Source of the DNA: Streptomyces decoyicus | GTDB taxonomy: Bacteria > Actinomycetota > Actinomycetes > Streptomycetales > Streptomycetaceae | Direction of reading: 5' to 3' | Assembly (NCBI RefSeq): GCF_019880305.1 | Contig: NZ_CP082301.1 | Coordinates: 2,108,001 to 2,172,000, forward strand | DNA: 64,000 nucleotides | Shown: positions 16,298-24,440 of the stretch, piece after piece | Layout of the letters: each line of letters begins with the position of its first letter | How positions within the stretch are numbered: position 1 is the stretch's first letter | Program-made: the position numbers and the translations under genes | Notes under the pieces: generated by a model | Told to the model about the DNA's origin: nothing | Database searches by the model: none | The model's input: only the letters and a program-made list of their open reading frames with translations

Positions 16298-18961
16298 GTG
16301 ATCCGCCGTGACGCCCTTGACCAGTTGCCCGTCCGTACCGCGCTGCCCGCGTTGCGTGCCGCCCTCGACGGGCCCGGCACGGCGGTGCTGTGCGCCCCGC
16401 CGGGCACCGGCAAGACGACGCTGGTGCCGCTGGACCTGGCCGGTCTGTGCGGTGAGGGGCCGGTGCGGCGGGTGCTGGTCGCCGAGCCGCGGCGGATCGC
16501 GGCCCGTGCGGCCGCGCGGCGGATGGCCTGGCTGCTGGGCGAGCGGGTCGGGGAGCAGGTCGGGTTCACGGTGCGGGGTGAGCGCCGGGCCGGGCCGCGT
16601 ACCACCGTGGAAGTCGTGACCACCGGCGTGTTGCTTCAGCGGCTCCAGCGCGATCCGGAGCTGGCGGGCGTCGATGTGGTGGTGCTCGACGAGTGCCATG
16701 AGCGGCATCTGGACGCCGATACCTCCGCGGCGTTCCTGCTGGATGTACGGGAGACGCTGCGGCCCGAGCTGCGGCTGGTGGCGGCGTCGGCGACGACGGA
16801 CGCCGAGGGATGGGCGCGGCTGCTGGGCGGCCCGGAGGGCGCGGCGCCGGTGGTCGAGGCGGCGGGTGTGTCGCATCCCGTGGGGGTCGTGTGGGCCCCG
16901 CCGGAGCGGCCGGTGCGGCCGGCGCACGGCATGCGGGTCGATCCGGCGCTGCTGGCGCATGTGGCGGCAGTGGTACGGCGGGCATTGCGCGAGCAGACGG
17001 GTGATGTGCTGTGTTTCCTCCCCGGTGTCGGGGAGATCGGGCGGGTCGCCGGGGAGCTGGCGGGGGTGGATGCCGAGGTGCTCCAGGTGCACGGGCGGGC
17101 GCCGGCCGAGGTGCAGGACGCGGTGCTGGCGGGCGGGAGCGGCGTCCGCAGAGTCGTGCTGGCGACGTCGGTGGCGGAGTCCAGCCTGACCGTGCCGGGT
17201 GTGCGGGTGGTGGTGGACAGCGGACTGGCGCGGGTGCCGCGGACGGATCACGCGCGCGGGCTCAGCGCGCTCACGACGGTGCGGGCCTCCCGGGCGGCGG
17301 GCCGTCAGCGCGCCGGCCGGGCGGGGCGCGAGGCGCCGGGAGTGGTGTACCGCTGCTGGTCGGAGGGTGAGGACGGGCGGCTGCCGGCCTTCCCCGATCC
17401 GGAGATCAAGGTGGCCGATCTGACGGCGTTCGCGTTGCAGTCGGCCTGCTGGGGCGATCCGACGGCCGGCGGGCTCGCCCTGCTCGACGCGCCGCCTGCC
17501 GGTGCGCTGGCCGCGGCACGGGAGGTGCTGACGGCGATCGGCGCGGTGGACGGGGCCGGCCGGGCGACGGGGCGGGGCGGGCGGATGGCGCGGATCGGGC
17601 TGCATCCCCGGCTGGCGCGCGCCCTGCTGGACGGCGCGCCCGAGGTCGGTGTGCGGCGCGCCGCGGAGGTGGTCGCCCTGTTGAGCGAGGAGCCGCCGCG
17701 GGCGTACGGGGATGATCTGGCGGCGGCGTGGCGCACGGCGCGTCGGGGTGGCGATGCGTACGCGGCGAGGTGGCGTCAGGAGGCGCGGCGCTTGGCGTCG
17801 GCGGCCGGGGAGCCGTCGGCCGGGTCGGGTGCGGGCGGCCGTGGCGGCTCCGCGGCGGACGCGGGTGCGGACGCGGGCGGCGGCCGTACCGGAGGCGGGG
17901 GCGGCGCGGCAGCCGCCTCCGAGGATGCGGTCGCCGGTCTCATTGCCGCGTTGGCGTTCCCGGAACGGGTGGCGCGAGCCCGGGGGGCCGGGAGTTTCCT
18001 CATGGCGTCCGGGACCGGGGCCGATGTGGCCGGGGCGGGCACGGGGGCGCAGGCCGGGTGGGGGCATCGCGCGGGCTCCGCGGGCGACGGTGGCGGGTCG
18101 AGGCTGCGGGATGCGGGGTGGCTGGCGGTTGCGGTGGCGGACCGGCCGGTGGCGGCGGTGTCCGCGCGGGTGCGGCTCGCGGCGGTGATCGACGAGGAGA
18201 CGGCGTGTGCCGCGGCACGGGCGTTGTACTCGTCGGGTGAAGAGGTGCGCTGGTCGGACGGGGATGTGGTGGCCAGGAGCGTGACACGGCTGGGGGCGAT
18301 CGAGCTGGCGGCCCGGCCGCTGTCCGCGCCCGACCCCGGGCTGCTGCGGGACGCGGTGGTGTCGGGGCTGCGGCGGGAGGGGTTCGGGCTGCTGCGGTGG
18401 TCGGCCGCCGCGACGTCGTTGCGGCAGCGGATGGCCTTTCTGCACCGGGAGTTGGGCGCGCCGTGGCCCGATGTCTCGGATGCGGCGCTGCTGGAGCGGG
18501 TCGAGGAGTGGCTGGGGGTGGAGCTCGGGCGGGCGCGGCGGCGGGCCGATCTGGCGCGGGTCGACGCGGGGCAGGCGCTGGGCCGGCTGCTGCCGTGGGC
18601 GAGCGGCGACGCGGCTCGTTTTGATGAGCTGGCGCCGGAGCGTATCGGGGTGCCGAGTGGTTCGCGGGTGCGGGTGGACTACGGCGGTGAGCAGCCCGTG
18701 CTGGCCGTCAAGCTCCAGGAGTTGTTCGGGCTTCAGGAGTCGCCGCGGGTGGCCGGCGGGCGGGTGCCCGTGCTGGTGCATCTGTTGTCCCCCGCGGGGC
18801 GTCCGGCGGCCGTCACGGCCGATCTCGCCTCGTTCTGGCGGGACGGATACCGGTCCGTACGTGCGGAGTTGCGCGGTCGCTATCCCAAGCATCCCTGGCC
18901 GGAGGACCCTTCGGCGGCCGAGCCGACCCGGCACACGTCGGCGCGGCTCAAACGGGGCTGA
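16298..18961 (+). CDS. hrpB: ATP-dependent RNA helicase HrpB
   Basis: 887 residues. DEAH/RHA-type core: Walker A CAPPGTGKTTLVPL (about residue 35), AEPRRIAARAAARRMA (motif Ia), VVLDECHERHLDAD (DECH, motif II), VAASATT (motif III), FLPGVGEI and VLATSVAESSLTVPGVRVVVDSGLAR, then GRAGREAPGVVYRCW. The C-terminal HrpB-specific domain runs to PKHPWPEDPSAAEPTR. A Gly/Ala-rich insert at about residues 500-600 looks like a disordered linker specific to this strain or genus. The GTG at 16298 (VIRRDALDQLPV) is chosen because similarity begins there; CAGACT lies 6 bases upstream, suggesting leaderless initiation. Role in RNA processing is known only in outline. Confidence 0.93.
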   Translation: MIRRDALDQLPVRTALPALRAALDGPGTAVLCAPPGTGKTTLVPLDLAGLCGEGPVRRVLVAEPRRIAARAAARRMAWLLGERVGEQVGFTVRGERRAGPRTTVEVVTTGVLLQRLQRDPELAGVDVVVLDECHERHLDADTSAAFLLDVRETLRPELRLVAASATTDAEGWARLLGGPEGAAPVVEAAGVSHPVGVVWAPPERPVRPAHGMRVDPALLAHVAAVVRRALREQTGDVLCFLPGVGEIGRVAGELAGVDAEVLQVHGRAPAEVQDAVLAGGSGVRRVVLATSVAESSLTVPGVRVVVDSGLARVPRTDHARGLSALTTVRASRAAGRQRAGRAGREAPGVVYRCWSEGEDGRLPAFPDPEIKVADLTAFALQSACWGDPTAGGLALLDAPPAGALAAAREVLTAIGAVDGAGRATGRGGRMARIGLHPRLARALLDGAPEVGVRRAAEVVALLSEEPPRAYGDDLAAAWRTARRGGDAYAARWRQEARRLASAAGEPSAGSGAGGRGGSAADAGADAGGGRTGGGGGAAAASEDAVAGLIAALAFPERVARARGAGSFLMASGTGADVAGAGTGAQAGWGHRAGSAGDGGGSRLRDAGWLAVAVADRPVAAVSARVRLAAVIDEETACAAARALYSSGEEVRWSDGDVVARSVTRLGAIELAARPLSAPDPGLLRDAVVSGLRREGFGLLRWSAAATSLRQRMAFLHRELGAPWPDVSDAALLERVEEWLGVELGRARRRADLARVDAGQALGRLLPWASGDAARFDELAPERIGVPSGSRVRVDYGGEQPVLAVKLQELFGLQESPRVAGGRVPVLVHLLSPAGRPAAVTADLASFWRDGYRSVRAELRGRYPKHPWPEDPSAAEPTRHTSARLKRG

Positions 18962-19033
18962 GCCCGGGGCGGGAGGGGGTCGGGAGGTGTCGGGAGGGGG
19001 TCGGGAGCGCCTCGCTGACGTCATGTGTTCACG

Positions 19034-20143
19034 TTACGGGCCGGCACTGACAACGCCGTCGCCGGACGACGGCGGGGCGGCTGCGGGATGCCGGGCGGGT
19101 GCGGCACGGGGGCGCCGGCCGCGCGCCTCCAGATGCAGGCTCAGGGCCAGCAACGCACCGCCGAGGAGCAGGAACCCCCAGGGCAGGTAGCTGGTGAGCA
19201 GGAGGACGAGGGTGCGCTGGGACGTCACCAGGGAGACGGTGGAGTCGATGTAGTCGTCGCGCATCTTCACATGGCCGGCGAACGCGGTGACCTTGCCGCC
19301 GCCGGGCAGCAGATCGCCGCCGCGCAGCTCTTCCTTGTGGATCTCCTGGCCGTTGACGGGCGCGCCGGTGACCGGCTCCACCCAGAACATCCGCTTGGTG
19401 GTGTACCAGCGGGTGGTGCCCATCCTCTCGACGGACTCGGGGGTGATGCCCTTGACCGGCATTTTCTTGGGGAGGGCGACCTTGGTCCAGGGGATGGTCT
19501 GCTCGAAGTAGTAGACCTCCAGGCCGCGGAAGGTGCGGGTCCCCTTGTAGTGGATGGGGGCCGAGGTGCGGGTCTGGGCGTCGAAATAGGCGTAGTCGCG
19601 CCGCTCGGTGAGGAACGGCCACTTGTACTCGATGCCCTCGCGGCGCACCGGGTCTCCGTCGACCATCTCTCCGGTGGCGTGCACGGGTTCCTGGGAGTGT
19701 GCGTCGAAGAGGTAGCGCTCGGGGATCGCGGAGACCATTTTGCCGTCGGGGCCGACGACGTAGGACAGCGTGTCCCAGACGACGACGTCGCGGCCCGCGG
19801 ACTGCTCGATGCGGTCGGAGGCGGCGACATTGCCCTTGAGGGTCTGCACGATGGTGACCTTGGGGACGCGTTCGGCTTTCATCGTCCCGTAGTTGAGGAG
19901 GGTGGCGGGCTTGGCCTCCAGGACCATGTCCTGGTACTGGCCGGGCGGGATCTTGGCGAGCCGCGGAAAGGCGTACCACCGCATCAGCGGGGACAGGGCG
20001 GTGAAGAAGACCGCGCAGGCGAGCAGCACCAGGCTTGCCGTGCGGCGCATCCCTCGCGCTTCGCGGCGCAGGCCGGGGGCTGCGGTGCCGGTGTCGGCCG
20101 GGGGCCCGGGGGTCGTCCCCCGGGTGGGCACGGGGCGGGGCAT
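19034..20143 (-). CDS. DUF3068 (PorA-family-like) membrane protein
   Basis: 369 residues. A transmembrane helix near residues 35-55 (TASLVLLACAVFFTALSPLM) and a second near 325-345 (LVLLLTSYLPWGFLLLGGALLAL) bracket a large extracytoplasmic domain with LPKKMPVKGI, YYFEQTIPWTK and WYTTKRMFWVEPVTGAPVNG, the pattern of DUF3068. Relatives are annotated as porin PorA family proteins, but pore function in Streptomyces is not shown. GGGAGGGA precedes the ATG. The SPW_0924-type small gene is directly upstream, an arrangement common in the genus. Confidence 0.88.
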   Translation of the reverse strand: MPRPVPTRGTTPGPPADTGTAAPGLRREARGMRRTASLVLLACAVFFTALSPLMRWYAFPRLAKIPPGQYQDMVLEAKPATLLNYGTMKAERVPKVTIVQTLKGNVAASDRIEQSAGRDVVVWDTLSYVVGPDGKMVSAIPERYLFDAHSQEPVHATGEMVDGDPVRREGIEYKWPFLTERRDYAYFDAQTRTSAPIHYKGTRTFRGLEVYYFEQTIPWTKVALPKKMPVKGITPESVERMGTTRWYTTKRMFWVEPVTGAPVNGQEIHKEELRGGDLLPGGGKVTAFAGHVKMRDDYIDSTVSLVTSQRTLVLLLTSYLPWGFLLLGGALLALSLHLEARGRRPRAAPARHPAAAPPSSGDGVVSAGP

Positions 20144-20161
20144 GGTGGTGGCGTCCCTCCC

Positions 20162-20296
20162 TCAGGGGTGCTTGGGGACGGTGGTCAGCAGCGGCTTGGG
20201 CGAGGTCGTGCTGCCGGGCGCGCCGGTCGCGGTGAGGGTGAGGACGAGGGCGAGTGCCGCGGCCAGTCCGACCGCGGCTGCTGTCAGGGCGCGCAT
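20162..20296 (-). CDS. SPW_0924 family small membrane protein
   Basis: 44 residues: MRALTAAAVGLAAALALVLTLTATG is one membrane helix or uncleaved signal, followed by SPKPLLTTVPKHP, the conserved tail of the SPW_0924 family. Function unknown. GGGAGG 6 bases before the ATG fixes the start; the frame extends 37 codons further but without support. Eighteen bases before the DUF3068 gene, so probably co-transcribed with it. Confidence 0.8.
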   Translation of the reverse strand: MRALTAAAVGLAAALALVLTLTATGAPGSTTSPKPLLTTVPKHP

Positions 20297-20405
20297 GGCC
20301 GCCTCCCGGAGAGCTGCTGTGCCTGTCCGGGGGACCCCCGGATCCCCCGACGGCGTCAGGGCGGGGGCACCGTAGCAACGGGCGGCTGAGATGAGAACAC
20401 GTTGC

Positions 20406-20443
20406 ACCGCCGTCCTGCCCTGGACGGTGGGCAGGACGGCGGT
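20406..20443 (-). terminator. Hairpin terminator after the transglycosylase gene
   Basis: Perfect 15-bp stem (20406-20420 with 20429-20443) and an 8-base loop, about 145 bases beyond the transglycosylase stop and before the SPW_0924-type gene. Confidence 0.7.
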
Positions 20444-20586
20444 GACGGGCCGGTGCGGGGCCGGCCCGGCTGGTCACCCGGCCCCGCGGCCGGACGGCCG
20501 GGGCGGGTGGCGCGGTGACGGACCGGCCGAGGTGACGGGCCGGCCGAAGTGGCCGGCAGGCCGAAGTGACGGCCCGGGTGGTGGGG

Positions 20587-22392
20587 TCAGGAACCGGCCG
20601 GGGCGGCGACCTTCAGCTTGACGGTGAGTACGGCGCCGTCGGCCGTGGTCAGCCGCAGCAGGAACGTGCCCGCGTGCCTGTCCGTGTAGATCTTCGGGAG
20701 TTTGAGCAGGCCGTTGGCGTCCGTGGTGAGGCCGGTGAGCGTGCGGACCGGCTTGTCCTTGTCGCCGCCGGTGGCCTCGGGGTCCTTGAAGTAGGGGCCC
20801 TTGTCGTTCTCCACGGGCTTCTTCGGGTCGTCGGTGACCATGGTCGCGGTGACCGCCGCACCCGCCGCGATCTTGCCCTGGTAGGTCGCCTCGACCTCGA
20901 CGGCGTCCTCGGCGAAGGCCTGGCCGGCGGTCGCCGTCAGCTCCTTGTCCGAGGTGCGGGCGAGCTTGTCGGCCTTCGGGGCCGGCTTGGCCTTGACGGT
21001 CGCGCCGAAGGCGACGGCGGGGGCGGTGCGGCCCACGGCGGTGGCCCGGATGGTGAAGGCACCGGCCTTGTCGCCCGCGCGCAGCGTGGGCGCGGTGGCG
21101 AGGCCGTCCTTGTCCGTGGTGACGGTGACGGCGGTGGCGTCACCGGGGAAGCGGGCGCCGGTGGTCGTGGGGAGGGCGAAGCGGACGGGGGCGCCGGCGA
21201 CGGCCTTGCCCGCGGCGTCCTTGGCGCGTACCCGCGGCGACGCGGCGAACTCGGTGCCCGCGGTGGCGCTCAGGTCCTTGTCGCCGACCCGCTCGAGAGC
21301 GGTGAGCCGAGCGGGCCCGGTGGGCGTCTGGGGGGTGGGCTCCGGCTTGGGCGTACCCGTGCCGCCCGGCGTGTCACCGGTGCCCGAACCGCCGGGCTTG
21401 CCGGGGTGGTTGTGCTGTCCCTTGCCGGGCTTGCCGGGCTTGCCGGATCCGCCCTTGCCCGGCTTCCTGCCCGGTGTGCCGGAGCCGTGGTCCTGGTACG
21501 CACCGCTGCCGGTGCGGCCGGTGCTGTCGCCGCCGGACTTTCCGGTGCCGCCCCGGTGGACGGGCAGGACGCCCCGGCCGTCCGGAACCTCGTGGGTGCC
21601 GTGGCGGTAGAACGTGTACCAGGACAGCACCGTCCGCAGGTAGTCCTCGGAGTGGTTGTAGCCGAGGATCGCCCGGTCCAGGTCGCCCTGGACCGACAGG
21701 TCGCGGTCGCCGGCGCAGAGGTAGCGGCCCGCGGCGAGCGCGGCGTCGAAGACGTTGTTGGGGTCCTTCTTGCCGTCGCCGTTGCCGTCGGCGCCCCAAC
21801 CGGTGCCGTCGAGGCCGCCGTTGGACCAGGTGGAGGGGATGAACTGCATCGGGCCCACGGCACGGTCGTGGGTGAGGTCGCCGTCGTAGCGGCCGCCGTC
21901 GGTGTCGGTGATCCGGGCGAAGCCGTGGCCGTTGAGCTGCGGGCCGAGGATCGGCTGGAGGGTGGTGCCCTCGGCATCGACCGCGCCGCCGCGCGCCTGT
22001 CCGGACTCGACCTTGCCGATGCCGGCGAGCAGTTGCCAGGGCAGCCGGCAGCCCGGATCGGACGCGTCGATCGCGGAGGCCGCCTTCTTGTACGCGGCCA
22101 GGACGGTGGCGGGCAGGCCGGCCTCGGCGGGGCCGGTGCCGAGGGCGGTGCCCTGGCCGGTGCCGTGCGCCTCGCGGGGCGGTGCCGGCCTGTGAAGGGG
22201 CGGCCGGTCGGTGAAGTACGCCGAACCGCCGTCGATGGGGGTGTCGGCGGGTGGGGCCGGTTTCTGTTTCCTGGCGGCCGCGGCCTCGGTGGCGGCCGGC
22301 GCCTGAGAGGCGGTCAGGGCGGCGAGCACCAGGGCCGCCACGGCTGTCGAGGCCGCTCCCCTTTGGAGCCGCCTTCGGATTGTGGCTGCCAT
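20587..22392 (-). CDS. Secreted lytic murein transglycosylase with two Ig-like repeats
   Basis: 601 residues. Signal peptide (AASTAVAALVLAALTASQAPAATEA). Residues about 95-280 form a SLT-type transglycosylase domain: CRLPWQLLAGIGKVESG with the catalytic glutamate, AVGPMQFIPSTW, and AALAAGRYLCA...AILGYNHSEDYLRTVLSWY. It would cleave peptidoglycan glycan strands to 1,6-anhydro ends. A Gly/Lys/Pro linker follows, then two repeats starting ATAGTEFAASP and ATAGQAFAED, resembling bacterial Ig-like (Big) domains and probably anchoring to the wall. The neighbouring DUF4184 gene is divergent. Confidence 0.88.
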   Translation of the reverse strand: MAATIRRRLQRGAASTAVAALVLAALTASQAPAATEAAAARKQKPAPPADTPIDGGSAYFTDRPPLHRPAPPREAHGTGQGTALGTGPAEAGLPATVLAAYKKAASAIDASDPGCRLPWQLLAGIGKVESGQARGGAVDAEGTTLQPILGPQLNGHGFARITDTDGGRYDGDLTHDRAVGPMQFIPSTWSNGGLDGTGWGADGNGDGKKDPNNVFDAALAAGRYLCAGDRDLSVQGDLDRAILGYNHSEDYLRTVLSWYTFYRHGTHEVPDGRGVLPVHRGGTGKSGGDSTGRTGSGAYQDHGSGTPGRKPGKGGSGKPGKPGKGQHNHPGKPGGSGTGDTPGGTGTPKPEPTPQTPTGPARLTALERVGDKDLSATAGTEFAASPRVRAKDAAGKAVAGAPVRFALPTTTGARFPGDATAVTVTTDKDGLATAPTLRAGDKAGAFTIRATAVGRTAPAVAFGATVKAKPAPKADKLARTSDKELTATAGQAFAEDAVEVEATYQGKIAAGAAVTATMVTDDPKKPVENDKGPYFKDPEATGGDKDKPVRTLTGLTTDANGLLKLPKIYTDRHAGTFLLRLTTADGAVLTVKLKVAAPAGS

Positions 22393-22542
22393 ACGTGGTC
22401 CCCTCCGCGTTGCCCTACCGCGCTCCTGACGCGGTATCGCGCTCCCCAGCGCTCCAACTCAGGCGACACTACGACAACTCGGGCCCGGCATCTACCACCC
22501 CATCGGACACATAATGATCCGAATCGATCGAGGAGAGGCGCC

Positions 22543-23493
22543 ATGCCGTTCACACTCAGTCATGCCGCCGCCGTGCTGCCGGCCATCCGCCGCACTGGCG
22601 CGGCACGCGGTCCGTTGGTCGCTTCGGCGCTCGTGGCAGGGTCGTTCGCACCGGACATGACGTACTACGCGGACAGCCTGGTTCCGGGCGGCATGGCCTT
22701 CGGCGAGGTCACGCACTCGCTGTCCGGTGTGCTGACGGTGGATGTGCTGGTCACCGTGGCGCTCGTGGGCGGCTGGCTGCTGGTGCGCGAGCCGTTGACC
22801 GCGCTGCTGCCCCGGGCATGGCGAGGCCCGGTCCACACCTTCGTCCGCGGCCGGCCCTGGCGGCCCCGGGGACCTCGCGAACTCATCGCCCTGGTGGGCT
22901 GGTTCCTGGTCTCGGCGGTGCTCGGGGCGGCGACCCACGTGGTCTGGGACGCCTTCACCCACCCGGGCCGCTGGGGCACCCGGCTGGTTCCCGGTCTCGA
23001 CCGGGTGGTGGGCGGCCTGCCGGTCTACACCTACGTGCAGTACGGCACCTCGGCGCTCGCACTGGCGGCGATGGGCGCGTTTGTGTGGCAGGTCCTACGG
23101 GGGCGCGGCGGCACCGGCGCTCCCACGGCGGCCGGGGCGTCCGCGCCGGTCGCGGTACCGGTGCTGACCGTACAGGTGCGGCTGCTGCTGACCGCCCCGC
23201 TCGCGCTGTGCGTGGCGACCGGTGCCGTGCACCGTGTCCTGCGGGCGCGCGCCGTCTACGGTCCCACGGCGGCCTGGCTCGACTACCTCCCGACCGTGCT
23301 CTTCGGCACCGGGGCCGGCCTCACCCTCGGGCTGCCGCTCTACGCGGTGGCCGTACGACTGCTGCACCGCCGCACCCGGGCAGCCGACGCCATGGGCCGA
23401 CTGCCGGCGCCCATGACGCGGACCGCACCCCCGGCGGTGTCGCCGTCGGGCGCTGCGGCCGCGTCACGGAGCACGTCGCCCGGCGCCGAGTGA
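22543..23493 (+). CDS. DUF4184 family membrane protein
   Basis: 316 residues. MPFTLSHAAAVLP, GSFAPDMTYY, FGEVTHSLSG and AATHVVWDAFTHPGRWG give conserved His/Asp motifs of the DUF4184 family, with four to six membrane segments. The motifs resemble membrane-bound metal-dependent hydrolases (YdjM-like), but no activity is shown. AGGAGAGG precedes the ATG. The frame is open far upstream only because it is antisense to the transglycosylase gene. Confidence 0.85.
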   Translation: MPFTLSHAAAVLPAIRRTGAARGPLVASALVAGSFAPDMTYYADSLVPGGMAFGEVTHSLSGVLTVDVLVTVALVGGWLLVREPLTALLPRAWRGPVHTFVRGRPWRPRGPRELIALVGWFLVSAVLGAATHVVWDAFTHPGRWGTRLVPGLDRVVGGLPVYTYVQYGTSALALAAMGAFVWQVLRGRGGTGAPTAAGASAPVAVPVLTVQVRLLLTAPLALCVATGAVHRVLRARAVYGPTAAWLDYLPTVLFGTGAGLTLGLPLYAVAVRLLHRRTRAADAMGRLPAPMTRTAPPAVSPSGAAAASRSTSPGAE

Positions 23494-23542
23494 CGGCGCC
23501 CGGGGCGCCTGTTGGGTACCCGCGCCCTCCCCACTCGTCGGG

Positions 23543-24250
23543 CTACTCGACCAAAGCCGGGCCGGGCTGCGGCACCGGGGCCGGGGCCGGGGCGGCGCGC
23601 CGGGCGGCCCGCAGCAGGCAGGCTCCGCAGACGAAGCCGAGGGCGGCCGCCAGCAGATGTCCGACGGTGGTGAAGTCGGGCAGTTCCCCGCTCCAGTCGC
23701 CGCCGAGCACCGGCCAGGCGACGACACCGGCCGCCGCGAACCACCGCGCCCGGCGCAGCAGGAGCGCCCCCGTCGCAAGCACCGTCTCGGCCCCGTAACT
23801 GATGCCGAAGTCGGTGGCGTGCCGGACGCTGTCCGGATACCAGCCATGGGCGAGGGCCACGTGGATCAACGGCACGGTCAGCAGCGTGGCGGCGAGATGG
23901 CCCAGGACGAAGAGGGCGTAGGCACGCCCCGCTCCGTACCGTCGCTCCAGCCATGCCAGGCACACGATGACGCCGAGACCGAGTGTGATCAGCGTGCCGG
24001 CGAAGGCATCTGAGGTGATCTCGGTCAGCGTGCCGTCGAAGAACAGCATGCTGCCCGCCAGTACACGGACCGGACGGTCCTGCAGGTTGTCCAGATTCGT
24101 ACTGACGCCGAGCAGCACACGCTGTGCCTCCGCGGTGGACAGCACCGCGGTGCACCACAGATGGGTCGACAACAGCAGTCCGGCATAGCCGGCCGTGACC
24201 GGGCTGCGGGAGACACAGGTGCCCAGGGCTCGGACCACACGACGTATCAC
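23543..24250 (-). CDS. Rhomboid-like membrane protein
   Basis: 235 residues from the GTG at 24250. About six hydrophobic helices: AGLLLSTHLWCTAVL, GTLITLGLGVIVCLAWLE, FVLGHLAATLLTVPLIHVAL, ETVLATGALLLRRA and TVGHLLAAALGFVCGACLL. ERRYGAGRAYALFVLGHLAATLLT and ATDFGISYGAETV resemble actinobacterial 'rhomboid-like' proteins, which lack a proven Ser-His dyad; I see no GxSG motif. The start is uncertain: an ATG at 24424 would add 58 residues that look non-coding. Confidence 0.65.
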   Translation of the reverse strand: MIRRVVRALGTCVSRSPVTAGYAGLLLSTHLWCTAVLSTAEAQRVLLGVSTNLDNLQDRPVRVLAGSMLFFDGTLTEITSDAFAGTLITLGLGVIVCLAWLERRYGAGRAYALFVLGHLAATLLTVPLIHVALAHGWYPDSVRHATDFGISYGAETVLATGALLLRRARWFAAAGVVAWPVLGGDWSGELPDFTTVGHLLAAALGFVCGACLLRAARRAAPAPAPVPQPGPALVE

Positions 24251-24440
24251 GGAGTGATCAAAGCAGAGCGCTTTCGAGGTGAACAAGATCCATGCCGCGT
24301 CGGACGACGACCGCTTCCGGGCCACCGTCGAGCAGGCCGGAACCGGCCGCGACTGGGTGCGGTGCGGGCCGGGTTGCGGCCGGGCTGCGTGGCCGGGGGC
24401 GGCGCGGGGCGCCCGCGCCGTCACCGGCCCGCTTCCCGGC

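Noticed and set aside
16247..19024. Long minus-strand frame of 925 residues across hrpB
   Set aside because: Arg/Pro/His-rich antisense shadow; hrpB motifs are on the plus strand.
20566..22542. Upstream extension of the DUF4184 frame
   Set aside because: It is antisense to the transglycosylase gene; AGGAGAGG and the conserved MPFTLSHAA fix the start at 22543.
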